42,398 nt of DNA from assembly GCF_024436055.1 (NCBI RefSeq), contig NZ_JANFNH010000058.1, forward strand, positions 1 to 42,398. The letters run 5' to 3'. Positions within the stretch are counted from its first letter, which is position 1. Each line of letters opens with the position of its first letter. Under the pieces are notes generated by a model that was not told the DNA's origin, ran no database searches, and saw only the letters and a list, made by a program, of their open reading frames with translations. The stretch is from Streptantibioticus rubrisoli (GTDB lineage: Bacteria > Actinomycetota > Actinomycetes > Streptomycetales > Streptomycetaceae). Both the position numbers and the translations under genes were made by a program. Positions 32,377 to 40,709 of this stretch are shown one piece after another.

Positions 32377-34179
32377 ATGGACCGTCCGTCCACCCCGTCC
32401 CCCTCCGCCTTGCGCACCGTCGCCGTCGTCGGCCTCGGCACCATGGGCTCCGGTATCGCCGAGGTCCTGGTGCGCGCCGGACACGAGGTCATCGGCATCG
32501 AACGCTGCGAGCAGGCCGTCGTGGCGGCGACCACCGTCCTGGAGCGCTCCACCGAGCGGGCCGTGCAGCGCGGCAGGCTCACCACGGCCGAACGAAGTGA
32601 GGCACTGGCCCGGTTCCGTACGTTCACCGACCTGCACGCCGCCGCCGACGCCGACCTGGTGATCGAGGTGGTGCCGGAGGACTACGACCTCAAGCGCGAG
32701 GTCCTCACCGCGCTCGACGCCGTCTGCAAGCCGCAGACGATCTTGGCCACGGGCACCAACGCGCTGTCGGTGACCCGGCTGGCGGCCGAGACCAAGCGCC
32801 CTGAACAGGTGCTGGGTCTGCACTTCTTCGCGCCCGCGCAGGCGATGAAGCTGGTCGAGGTGGTCTCCACGGTGCTCACCGCGCCCGAGGCGACGGCCCA
32901 GGTGACCGCGCTGGTCAGCGCGCTCGGCAAGGAGGCGGTCCCGGTCGGCGACCGGCCCGGGTTCATCGCCGACGGGCTGCTGTTCGGCTACCTCAACCAG
33001 GCCGCCGCCATGTACGAGGCACGGTACGCGACGCGTGAGGACATCGACGCGGCCATGCGACTGGGCTGCGGTCTGCCGATGGGGCCGCTGGCGCTGCTCG
33101 ACCTGGTCGGCATCGATACCGCGAAGACGGTGCTCGAGGCGATGTACGCCGCCTCACGGGACCGGCTGCACGCGCCCGCGCCGATCCTGGGCCAGTTGGC
33201 GGCGGCGGGCCTGACCGGCCGCAAGGCCGGACGCGGCTTCTACACCTACGCCGCGCCCGGCAGCCAGGAGATGGTCGCCGACCAGCAGACCCCGGCCGAC
33301 GACCGGCGGCAGGGCGCGGGCCGCACCGTGCGCACCGTCGGCGTGGCCGGATCCGGGACCATGGCGACCGGCATCGCGGAGGTCTTCGCGAAGGCGGGCT
33401 ACCAGGTCGTGCTGGCCGCCCGTGGCCAGGAGAAGGCCGACGCCGCCGTCGCCCGCATCGCCAAGTCCCTTGCCCGCTCGGTCGATCGGGGCCGGCTGTC
33501 GGCGGCCGACCGGGACGCGACGCTGGCCAGGATCACCCCGGGGGGATCGTTGGACTCCTTCGCCGAGGTCGACCTGGCGGTGGAGGCCATCGCCGAGGAA
33601 CTCGCCCTGAAGCAGCAGCTGTTCGAGACCTTCGACAAGGTCTGCCGACCGGGCGCGGTGCTGGCCACCACCACGTCCTCGCTGCCGGTGGTGCAGATCG
33701 CCGCCGCCACCTCCCGCCCGCAGGACGTCATCGGCATGCACTTCTTCAACCCGGCCCCGGTCATGAAGCTGGTCGAGGTGGTGCGCACGGTGCTCACCGC
33801 GGACGACGTGCGGGCCACGGTGCACGAGGTGTGCGGCGTCATCCGCAAGCACCCGGTGGACTGCGGTGACCGGGCCGGGTTCATCGTCAACGCCCTGCTG
33901 TTCCCGTACCTGAACAACGCGGTGAAGATGGTGCAGGAGCACTACGCCAGCGTGGACGCCGTCGACACCGCCATGAAGCTCGGCGGCGGCTACCCGATGG
34001 GACCGTTCGAACTGCTGGATGTCGTCGGTCTCGACGTGTCACTGGCCATCGAGCGGGTGCTGCACCGGGAGTTCCGTGACCCGGGCCTCGCCCCCGCGCC
34101 ACTGCTGGAGAACCTGGTCTCCGCGGGCTGCCTCGGCCGGAAGACCGGCCGCGGCTTCCGCGAATATGCCAGGGCCTGA
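32377..34179 (+). CDS. Tandem (double-module) 3-hydroxyacyl-CoA dehydrogenase
   Basis: A 600-residue protein made of two complete 3-hydroxyacyl-CoA dehydrogenases. Module 1 (about 12-290) has the NAD motif VVGLGTMGSGIAEVLVRAG, module 2 (about 318-600) VAGSGTMATGIAEVFAKAG. Each contains the catalytic His in LHFFAPAQAMKLVEVV / MHFFNPAPVMKLVEVV, GDRPGFIADGLLFGYLN / GDRAGFIVNALLFPYLN, and the end GRKAGRGFYTY / GRKTGRGFREY. It should oxidise or reduce 3-hydroxybutyryl-CoA, linking acetoacetyl-CoA with the crotonyl-CoA used by the Ccr gene downstream. Both modules keep active-site residues, so this is an internal duplication rather than a decayed copy. ATG 32377 follows GGAG by 8 bases. Confidence 0.9.
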   Translation: MDRPSTPSPSALRTVAVVGLGTMGSGIAEVLVRAGHEVIGIERCEQAVVAATTVLERSTERAVQRGRLTTAERSEALARFRTFTDLHAAADADLVIEVVPEDYDLKREVLTALDAVCKPQTILATGTNALSVTRLAAETKRPEQVLGLHFFAPAQAMKLVEVVSTVLTAPEATAQVTALVSALGKEAVPVGDRPGFIADGLLFGYLNQAAAMYEARYATREDIDAAMRLGCGLPMGPLALLDLVGIDTAKTVLEAMYAASRDRLHAPAPILGQLAAAGLTGRKAGRGFYTYAAPGSQEMVADQQTPADDRRQGAGRTVRTVGVAGSGTMATGIAEVFAKAGYQVVLAARGQEKADAAVARIAKSLARSVDRGRLSAADRDATLARITPGGSLDSFAEVDLAVEAIAEELALKQQLFETFDKVCRPGAVLATTTSSLPVVQIAAATSRPQDVIGMHFFNPAPVMKLVEVVRTVLTADDVRATVHEVCGVIRKHPVDCGDRAGFIVNALLFPYLNNAVKMVQEHYASVDAVDTAMKLGGGYPMGPFELLDVVGLDVSLAIERVLHREFRDPGLAPAPLLENLVSAGCLGRKTGRGFREYARA

Positions 34180-34282
34180 CGACACCAAGGGGTGGGCCGG
34201 GGTCTTCCCCGGCCTGGCCCCCAGCACCGGCCGAACGGGGACGCCGGGCGCGCCGCCTGCCGAAATGCAGTACGTTCCCCAC

Positions 34283-35053
34283 ATGTCCCAGCCGCGCTCA
34301 ACTGCCCGAACCACCGCACAACGGCACCGCGTGCGTCAGGAGCTGGCCACGGCCGCGATGCACCTGTTCTCCACGAAGGGGTACGAAGCCACCACGGTCG
34401 ACGAGATCGCGGCGGCGGCAGGGGTGGCCCGGCGCACCTTCTTCCGCCACTTCCGCTCGAAGGAAGAGGCGATCTTCCCCGACCATGACGACACCCTGGT
34501 CCGCGTCCAGGCGGTGCTGGACAGCGCGGACCCCGGTGAGCATCCCCTCGACACGGTGTGCCGCGGAATCACCGAAGTGCTGCGGATGTACGCCGAGTCG
34601 CCCGAGGTGTCCGTCGAGCGCTACCGGTTGACCCGTGAGGTCCCCGCGCTGCGCGAGCACGAGATCGCCTCCGTCGCCCGTTACGACCGGCTTTTCACCC
34701 GCTATCTGCTGGGTCACTTCGACGAGGCGGCGCACCGTGCGGGCGATGACGACCCGCTGCTGGCCGAGGTGGCCGCCTCCGCGGTGGTGGCCGCGCACAA
34801 CCATGTGCTGCGGCGCTGGCTGCGGGCGGGCGGCAAGGGCGATGTGGAGGCGCAGTTGAACCACGCCTTCGACGTGATCAGGGAGACCTTCGGCACCGGT
34901 ATGGGCGTCGGCCGCGCCGAGCCCGCCCCGGCGGCGCCGGTGGCGCAGCAGGACCGTCCGGGCGCGGTGGTGGTGGCGGTGGCCCGTACCGGCGCCTCGC
35001 CCGCCGAGGTGCTCAGGGCCGTCGAGAAGGCCCTGGAATCCGGCGTGGACTGA
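34283..35053 (+). CDS. TetR-family transcriptional regulator of the C4-CoA block
   Basis: A 256-residue regulator. The N-terminal HTH (about 15-62) reads LATAAMHLFSTKGYEATTVDEIAAAAGVARRTFFRHFRSKEE in three helices. The C-terminal ligand domain (about 75-215) is variable, as usual. An extra C-terminal stretch (about 216-256; Ala/Pro linker then VVAVARTGASPAEVLRAVEKALE) is beyond the normal TetR length and looks like a small separate module. The ATG 34283 is used; ATG 34265 is possible, and neither has a strong ribosome site. It lies between the hydroxyacyl-CoA dehydrogenase and ccr, so it probably controls one or both, perhaps in response to an acyl-CoA. A strong terminator follows. Confidence 0.88.
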   Translation: MSQPRSTARTTAQRHRVRQELATAAMHLFSTKGYEATTVDEIAAAAGVARRTFFRHFRSKEEAIFPDHDDTLVRVQAVLDSADPGEHPLDTVCRGITEVLRMYAESPEVSVERYRLTREVPALREHEIASVARYDRLFTRYLLGHFDEAAHRAGDDDPLLAEVAASAVVAAHNHVLRRWLRAGGKGDVEAQLNHAFDVIRETFGTGMGVGRAEPAPAAPVAQQDRPGAVVVAVARTGASPAEVLRAVEKALESGVD

Positions 35054-35074
35054 CCGCGGACACCCGTACACGAC

Positions 35075-35104
35075 AAGGCCGCACCCGGCTTCGGGTGCGG
35101 CCTT
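35075..35104 (+). terminator. Terminator of the TetR gene
   Basis: Perfect 13-bp stem AAGGCCGCACCCG (35075-35087) and CGGGTGCGGCCTT (35092-35104) with loop GCTT, 21 bases past the stop codon. It is one of the strongest hairpins in the window and separates the regulator from the ccr operon. Confidence 0.9.
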
Positions 35105-35168
35105 GGCCCATCAACGCGTTGCTTGCGTGTCACGGCCGCGTGAAACTCGTCCAAATTGATGGCACGCA

Positions 35169-35187
35169 GTGTCTTTACGAGTGACAC
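35169..35187. promoter_or_regulatory. Inverted repeat in the ccr promoter region
   Basis: GTGTC (35169-35173) and GACAC (35183-35187) flank a 9-base spacer containing TTTACGAGT. The right part, CGAGTGAC, resembles CGAGTTAC of the proposed operator at 32047, so one regulator might bind both. Evidence is weak. Confidence 0.3.
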
Positions 35188-35412
35188 CCCGTGCCATAAC
35201 CTGGACCTGTCCGGGTGGGCGGCGTGCAGCGAACCTTCGCACGCCGTCTGTCCCCAAGCACCCGGACGCCTGCGTCACAGGCTCCCCCAGACCCCGTCCG
35301 GGGGCACTTCCAGCACGCCACAGCGCGCTCACGCACCACCGCCGAACCGACGGCACACCGAGACCCCAGCGTTCCCTCAAGCGTCCCCAAACGCTTCGCC
35401 GGAGGCCCCAAA

Positions 35413-36774
35413 GTGAACGACATCCTCGACGCGATCCTCGCGTCGACCGCATCCAACAGCGGCTCCCCCGCCGTCACCGCCGCCGACTTCGCGGCCCTGC
35501 CGCTGCCCGAGTCGTACCGTGCCGTCACCGTCCACAAGGACGAGGCCGAGATGTTCTCCGGCCTTACCACCCGTGAGAAGGACCCGCGCAAGTCGCTGCA
35601 CGTCGACGAGGTGCCGGTGCCCGAACTCGGCCCGGGCGAGGCCCTGGTGGCCGTCATGGCCAGTTCGGTGAACTACAACTCGGTCTGGACGTCCATTTTC
35701 GAGCCGGTTTCCACCTTCAACTTCCTTGAGCGCTACGGGAAGTCGTCGCCGCTCGCCGCGCGCCACGACCTGCCCTACCACATCATCGGCTCCGACCTGG
35801 CAGGCGTCGTGCTGCGCACCGGCCCCGGCGTCAACGCCTGGAAGCCCGGTGACGAGGTCGTCGCGCACTGCCTGTCGGTGGAGCTGGAGTCGGCCGACGG
35901 CCACAACGACACCATGCTCGACCCCGAGCAGCGCATCTGGGGCTTCGAGACCAACTTCGGCGGCCTCGCCGAGATCGCCCTGGTCAAGTCCAACCAGCTG
36001 ATGCCCAAGCCCAGGCACCTCAGCTGGGAGGAGGCGGCCTCTCCCGGCCTGGTCAACTCCACCGCGTACCGCCAGTTGGTGTCGCGCAACGGCGCCGGTA
36101 TGAAGCAGGGCGACAACGTGCTCATCTGGGGCGCCAGTGGCGGACTGGGCAGCTACGCCACACAGTTCGCGCTCGCCGGCGGCGCGAACCCGATCTGCGT
36201 GGTCTCCTCACCGCAGAAGGCGGAGATCTGCCGCGCGATGGGCGCCGAGGCGATCATCGACCGCAACGCCGAGGGCTACAAGTTCTGGAAGGACGAGCAC
36301 AACCAGGACCCCAAGGAGTGGAAGCGCTTCGGCAAGCGCATCCGCGAACTGACCGGCGGCGAGGACATCGACATCGTCTTCGAGCACCCCGGACGCGAGA
36401 CCTTCGGCGCGAGCGTGTACGTCACCCGCAAGGGCGGCACCATCACCACCTGTGCCTCCACCTCGGGCTACATGCACCAGTACGACAACCGGTACCTGTG
36501 GATGTCCCTGAAGCGCATCATCGGCTCCCACTTCGCCAACTACCGCGAGGCGTGGGAGGCCAACCGCCTGATCGCCAAGGGCAAGATCCACCCCACGCTG
36601 TCCAAGACGTACCGCCTGGAGGAGACCGGCCAGGCCGCCTACGACGTGCACCGCAACCTCCACCAGGGCAAGGTCGGTGTGCTCGCACTGGCACCGCAGG
36701 AGGGCCTGGGCGTGCGCGACCACGAGATGCGCGAGAGGCACATCGACGCCATCAACCGCTTCAGGAACGTCTGA
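35413..36774 (+). CDS. ccr: Crotonyl-CoA carboxylase/reductase
   Basis: A 453-residue MDR-superfamily enzyme that reductively carboxylates crotonyl-CoA to (2S)-ethylmalonyl-CoA with NADPH and CO2, the key step of the ethylmalonyl-CoA pathway and a source of butyryl-type polyketide extender units. Diagnostic features are the long N-terminus (DEAEMFSGLTTREKDPRKSLH), SVNYNSVWTSIFEPVSTF, HIIGSDLAGVVLRTGPGV, the NADPH site IWGASGGLGSYATQFALAGG and EHPGRETFGASVYVTRKGG. Length matches known Ccr proteins (about 447). The GTG at 35413 has CGGAGG 7 bases upstream; the frame upstream lies in the leader. The mutase gene begins 11 bases after its stop. Confidence 0.95.
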   Translation: MNDILDAILASTASNSGSPAVTAADFAALPLPESYRAVTVHKDEAEMFSGLTTREKDPRKSLHVDEVPVPELGPGEALVAVMASSVNYNSVWTSIFEPVSTFNFLERYGKSSPLAARHDLPYHIIGSDLAGVVLRTGPGVNAWKPGDEVVAHCLSVELESADGHNDTMLDPEQRIWGFETNFGGLAEIALVKSNQLMPKPRHLSWEEAASPGLVNSTAYRQLVSRNGAGMKQGDNVLIWGASGGLGSYATQFALAGGANPICVVSSPQKAEICRAMGAEAIIDRNAEGYKFWKDEHNQDPKEWKRFGKRIRELTGGEDIDIVFEHPGRETFGASVYVTRKGGTITTCASTSGYMHQYDNRYLWMSLKRIIGSHFANYREAWEANRLIAKGKIHPTLSKTYRLEETGQAAYDVHRNLHQGKVGVLALAPQEGLGVRDHEMRERHIDAINRFRNV

Positions 36775-36785
36775 GAGACGGTGCG

Positions 36786-38807
36786 ATGACTGAGCGTCAG
36801 AAAGATCGGCCGTGGCTGATGCGGACCTACGCGGGGCACTCCTCCGCCGAGGAGTCCAACGCGCTGTACCGGCGCAACCTCGCCAAGGGCCAGACCGGAC
36901 TGTCGGTCGCGTTCGACCTTCCGACGCAGACCGGCTACGACCCCGACCATATCCTCGCCCGCGGCGAGGTGGGCCGGGTCGGGGTCCCGGTCGCCCATCT
37001 CGGCGACATGCGGCGGCTGTTCCAGGACATCCCGCTGGAGCAGATGAACACCTCGATGACCATCAACGCCACCGCCATGTGGCTGCTGGCGCTGTACCAG
37101 GTGGTCGCCGAGGAACAAGGCGTGGACATCGCGAAACTCCAGGGGACGACGCAGAACGACATCGTCAAGGAGTACCTGTCGCGCGGTACGCACGTCTTCC
37201 CGCCCGGCCCGTCGCTGCGGCTGACCACGGACATGATCACCTACACGGTGAACCACATCCCCAAGTGGAACCCGATCAACATCTGCAGCTACCACCTGCA
37301 GGAGGCGGGAGCCACGCCTGTTCAGGAGATCGCCTACGCGATGTGCACGGCGATCGCGGTGCTGGACGCGGTGCGCGACTCCGGCCAGGTGCCACCGGAA
37401 CGTTTCGGCGATGTGGTCGGCCGGATCTCGTTCTTCGTCAACGCGGGCGTGCGGTTCATCGAGGAGATGTGCAAGATGCGGGCCTTCGCCCGTATCTGGG
37501 ACACCGTCACCCGGGAGCGGTACGGCATCGAGGACCCCAAGCAACGCCGCTTCCGCTACGGCGTCCAGGTCAACTCGCTCGGCCTGACCGAGGCCCAGCC
37601 GGAGAACAACGTCCAGCGCATCGTGCTGGAGATGCTGGCCGTCACCCTCAGCAAGGACGCCCGCGCCCGCGCCGTGCAACTCCCGGCCTGGAACGAGGCG
37701 TTGGGCCTGCCGCGCCCTTGGGACCAGCAGTGGTCGCTGCGCATCCAGCAGGTCCTGGCCCATGAGAGCGACCTGCTGGAGTACGAGGACATCTTCCGCG
37801 GCAGCCATGTCATCGAGGCCAAGGTCGACGAGATCGTCGAGGCCGCCACCGCCGAGATCGACCATGTTCAGGAGATGGGCGGCGCCATCCCGGCGGTGGA
37901 ATCGGGCTACCTCAAGTCGCAGCTGGTCGCCTCGCACGCGCTGCGCCGCGCCCGTATCGAGTCCGGCGAGGACAAGATCGTTGGCGTCAACAGCTTCGAG
38001 GCCACCGAGCCCAGTCCGCTCACCGCGGACCTGGACACCGCCATCCAGACCGTCGACCCGGCCAACGAGGCGCTCGTCGTGAAGGCTCTGGGCACCTGGC
38101 GGGCCGAGCGCGACCAGGCCCGCGCGCGGGCGGCCCTGGAGGCGCTCAAGGCCGCCGCGGCCACCGACGTCAACCTGATGGAGGCGACGTTGGAGTGCGC
38201 ACGGGCGGGGGTCACCACCGGCGAGTGGTCCTTCGCGCTGCGCGACGTCTTCGGCGAGTTCCGCGCCCCCACCGGGGTGAGCAGCGCGCCCGTGGCGGTC
38301 GCTCCGGAGGCGGGCTCTCCGCTGGCCGAGGTGCGGCTCAAGGTGGCGGCCACGGCGCGGGAGCTGGGCGGCGGCAGGTTGCGGCTGCTGGTCGGCAAGC
38401 CCGGCCTGGACGGGCACTCCAACGGCGCCGAGCAGATAGCGGTTCGCGCCCGTGATGCGGGTTTCGAGGTCGTCTACCAGGGCATCAGGCTCACCCCTGA
38501 GCAGATCGTCACGGCCGCCGTGGATGAGGACGTGCACTGCGTCGGCCTGTCGATCCTGTCCGGCTCGCACCTGGAACTCGTCCCAGAGGTGCTGCGCTTG
38601 CTGCGCGCCGCGGGGGTGGAGGACATACCGGTGATCGTCGGCGGCATCATTCCGTCGGCGGACGCCGAGGCCCTGCGCGCGAAGGGCGTGGCAGCGGTCT
38701 TCACGCCGAAGGACTTCGGCATCACCGAGATGATCGGCAGGATCGTGGACGAGATCCGCCGCGCGAACGACCTGGGGAGCCTGGCGGCTCCCCCACAGGA
38801 GGCTTAA
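36786..38807 (+). CDS. meaA: Coenzyme-B12-dependent ethylmalonyl-CoA mutase (MeaA)
   Basis: A 673-residue adenosylcobalamin mutase. The large TIM-barrel domain (about 1-500) has GLSVAFDLPTQTGYDPDHILARGEVGRVG and TSMTINATAMWLLALYQVVAEEQG in the acyl-CoA site. The C-terminal B12 domain (about 535-660) carries the D-x-H-x-x-G base-off motif in GLDGHSNGAEQ, then LSILSGSHLELVPEV and VIVGGIIPSADAEAL. Unlike methylmalonyl-CoA mutase it is a single chain of about 670 residues, as in MeaA/Ecm. It converts ethylmalonyl-CoA to methylsuccinyl-CoA, directly after Ccr in the pathway and on the chromosome. Only 5 bases separate it from the mch gene. Confidence 0.93.
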   Translation: MTERQKDRPWLMRTYAGHSSAEESNALYRRNLAKGQTGLSVAFDLPTQTGYDPDHILARGEVGRVGVPVAHLGDMRRLFQDIPLEQMNTSMTINATAMWLLALYQVVAEEQGVDIAKLQGTTQNDIVKEYLSRGTHVFPPGPSLRLTTDMITYTVNHIPKWNPINICSYHLQEAGATPVQEIAYAMCTAIAVLDAVRDSGQVPPERFGDVVGRISFFVNAGVRFIEEMCKMRAFARIWDTVTRERYGIEDPKQRRFRYGVQVNSLGLTEAQPENNVQRIVLEMLAVTLSKDARARAVQLPAWNEALGLPRPWDQQWSLRIQQVLAHESDLLEYEDIFRGSHVIEAKVDEIVEAATAEIDHVQEMGGAIPAVESGYLKSQLVASHALRRARIESGEDKIVGVNSFEATEPSPLTADLDTAIQTVDPANEALVVKALGTWRAERDQARARAALEALKAAAATDVNLMEATLECARAGVTTGEWSFALRDVFGEFRAPTGVSSAPVAVAPEAGSPLAEVRLKVAATARELGGGRLRLLVGKPGLDGHSNGAEQIAVRARDAGFEVVYQGIRLTPEQIVTAAVDEDVHCVGLSILSGSHLELVPEVLRLLRAAGVEDIPVIVGGIIPSADAEALRAKGVAAVFTPKDFGITEMIGRIVDEIRRANDLGSLAAPPQEA

Positions 38808-38812
38808 GCACG

Positions 38813-39325
38813 ATGCAATTCGGTCGCACCTACGAGGAGTTCGAGGTCGGGGCGGTCTACAAGCACTGGCCCGGAAAAACCGTCACCGAATACGACGACC
38901 ATCTGTTCTGCCTGCTCACCATGAACCACCATCCGCTGCACATGGACGCCAACTACGCGGAGCAGACCACCGATTTCGGCAAGAACGTGGTGGTGGGCAA
39001 CTACATCTACTCCCTGCTGCTGGGCATGTCCGTACCCGACGTCTCGGGCAAGGCCATCGCCAACCTGGAGATCGAGTCCCTCCGGCACGTCGCGCCGACC
39101 TTCCACGGCGACACCATCTACGGCGAGACGACGGTGCTCGACAAGTGGGAGTCGAAGTCCAAGAACGACCGCGGCATCGTCTACGTGGAGACCAAGGGCT
39201 ACAAGCAGGACGGCACTTTGGTGTGCGTCTTCCGCCGCAAGGTCATGGTCCCCACCGCCACGTACACCAAGGAGCGCGGCGGCGAGCAGCCCGGCCGCCC
39301 CGAGCTCAAAGCCCAGGAGAAGTAG
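38813..39325 (+). CDS. mch: MaoC-like mesaconyl-CoA hydratase
   Basis: A 170-residue hot-dog-fold protein of the MaoC family. FEVGAVYKHWPGKTVTEYDDHLFCLLTMN leads into the active-site segment HHPLHMDANYAE (hydratase Asp/His pair near residues 41-45), followed by VVVGNYIYSLLLGMSV and FRRKVMVPTATY. In this context it should hydrate mesaconyl-CoA to beta-methylmalyl-CoA. It is a single hot-dog domain, about half the size of the proteobacterial Mch, as seen in actinobacterial pathways. The ATG has GGAGG about 12 bases upstream, inside the mutase gene end. The next gene starts 3 bases after its stop. Confidence 0.88.
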   Translation: MQFGRTYEEFEVGAVYKHWPGKTVTEYDDHLFCLLTMNHHPLHMDANYAEQTTDFGKNVVVGNYIYSLLLGMSVPDVSGKAIANLEIESLRHVAPTFHGDTIYGETTVLDKWESKSKNDRGIVYVETKGYKQDGTLVCVFRRKVMVPTATYTKERGGEQPGRPELKAQEK

Positions 39326-39328
39326 ACC

Positions 39329-40540
39329 ATGAGCCGCCTCCAGCAGACCGAGGGCCTGACCGACATCCAGCGGGAGATCCTGTCCACCGTCCGGGATTTC
39401 GTGGACAAGGAGATCCTGCCGGTCGCGACCGAACTGGAACACCGCGACGAGTACCCCACGCAGATCGTCGAGGGGCTCAAGGAGTTGGGCGTCTTCGGCC
39501 TGATGATCCCCGAGGAGTACGGGGGTCTCGGGGAGTCCCTGCTCACGTACGCGCTGTGCGTCGAGGAGATCTCCCGTGGGTGGATGAGCGTCTCCGGCAT
39601 CATCAACACCCATTTCATCGTCGCCTACATGCTCAAGCAGCACGGTACGCAGGAGCAGAAGGACTACTTCCTGCCGAAGATGGCGGCCGGTGATGTCCGC
39701 GGCGCGTTCTCGATGTCCGAGCCGGGGCTCGGTTCCGACGTTTCCGCCATTCGCACCAAGGCGGTGCGCAACGGGGACGAGTACGTCATCAACGGTCAGA
39801 AGATGTGGCTGACCAACGGCGGATCGTCGAATCTCGTCGCGGTGCTGTGCCGCACCGACGAGGGCCAGCCGGAAGGCGCCCCGGCGCACCGGTCGATGAC
39901 CACCTTCCTCATCGAGAAGGAGCCCGGCTTCGGCCCGAACCCCAAGGTCTCCGGCCTCACCGTGCCCGGCAAGATCGAGAAGATGGGCTACAAGGGCGTG
40001 GACACCACCGAGTTGGTGCTGGAGGACGTACACGTCCCGGCCGACCGGGTGCTCGGCGGCCAAAGCGGGCGCGGCTTCTACCAGATGATGGACGGTGTCG
40101 AGGTCGGCCGGGTCAACGTGGCGGCACGCGGTTGCGGTGTGGCGCGCCGGGCTTTCGAGTTGGGGATCGAGTACGCCCAGCAGCGGCAGACCTTCGGCAA
40201 GCCGATCGCCCAGCACCAGGCGATTCAGTTCAAGCTCGCCGAGATGGCCACCAAGGTGGAGGCCGCGCATCAAATGATGATTAACGCGGCCCGTAAGAAG
40301 GATTCCGGACAGCGCAACGACCTCGAGGCGGGGATGGCGAAGTACCTGGCCTCCGAGTACTGCAAAGAGGTGGTGGAAGACGCCTTCCGCATCCACGGCG
40401 GATACGGCTTCTCCAAGGAGTACGAGATCGAGCGGCTGTACCGCGAGGCACCGATGCTGCTGATCGGTGAGGGCACCGCCGAGATCCAGAAAATGATCAT
40501 CGGGCGGCGCCTACTGGAGGAGTATCGGATCCAGGGCTGA
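39329..40540 (+). CDS. mcd: Acyl-CoA dehydrogenase, probably methylsuccinyl-CoA dehydrogenase
   Basis: A 403-residue FAD enzyme of the acyl-CoA dehydrogenase family. Signature pieces are GVFGLMIPEEYGGLG, AFSMSEPGLGSDVSAIRTKA (FAD/substrate loop), YVINGQKMWLTNGGSSNL, RQTFGKPIAQHQAIQFKLAEM and the C-terminal IGEGTAEIQKMIIGRRLL, whose Glu in EGTA is the usual catalytic base. Genomic position after ccr-meaA-mch supports (2S)-methylsuccinyl-CoA oxidation to mesaconyl-CoA; sequence alone would only give a short/branched-chain acyl-CoA dehydrogenase. GGAGAAG precedes ATG 39329. It ends the coupled operon; 169 bases then separate it from psd. Confidence 0.9.
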   Translation: MSRLQQTEGLTDIQREILSTVRDFVDKEILPVATELEHRDEYPTQIVEGLKELGVFGLMIPEEYGGLGESLLTYALCVEEISRGWMSVSGIINTHFIVAYMLKQHGTQEQKDYFLPKMAAGDVRGAFSMSEPGLGSDVSAIRTKAVRNGDEYVINGQKMWLTNGGSSNLVAVLCRTDEGQPEGAPAHRSMTTFLIEKEPGFGPNPKVSGLTVPGKIEKMGYKGVDTTELVLEDVHVPADRVLGGQSGRGFYQMMDGVEVGRVNVAARGCGVARRAFELGIEYAQQRQTFGKPIAQHQAIQFKLAEMATKVEAAHQMMINAARKKDSGQRNDLEAGMAKYLASEYCKEVVEDAFRIHGGYGFSKEYEIERLYREAPMLLIGEGTAEIQKMIIGRRLLEEYRIQG

Positions 40541-40709
40541 ATGTCCATCTTTGTGGCATTTGTCCGCGAAAAACATCACACCCGGTCATCGGTTTGCGGC
40601 CACCGACTCGCCCTTGAGCTTGCCGAGTTGCTGGTCGCAACCGATACCATCGGGAAAAGCCGCCGTCCCCGTTTCTCTCCGCGGCAATCCTCCGCTACGA
40701 AGGTCATCC

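Larger units (their letters stand above)
35054..35412. other. 359-base intergenic region upstream of ccr
   Basis: Holds the regulator's terminator (35075-35104), an inverted repeat (35169-35187) and an AT-richer stretch (about 35148-35200) that probably contains the ccr promoter, giving a leader of about 200 bases. No supported gene is present; the frame in line with ccr has no ribosome site before 35400. Confidence 0.6.

Noticed and set aside
35127-35146. parS-like site (TCACG and CGTGA arms) upstream of ccr
   Set aside because: parS has contiguous arms (GTTTCACGTGAAAC); here four extra bases separate them, so ParB binding is unlikely.
36639-38570. A 643-codon minus-strand frame opposite meaA
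   Set aside because: Shadow of the B12 mutase gene; Leu/Asp/Arg-rich with no domain, and meaA has full motifs.
38804-40396. A 530-codon minus-strand frame opposite mch and mcd
   Set aside because: Shadow frame; both plus-strand genes have ribosome sites and family signatures.
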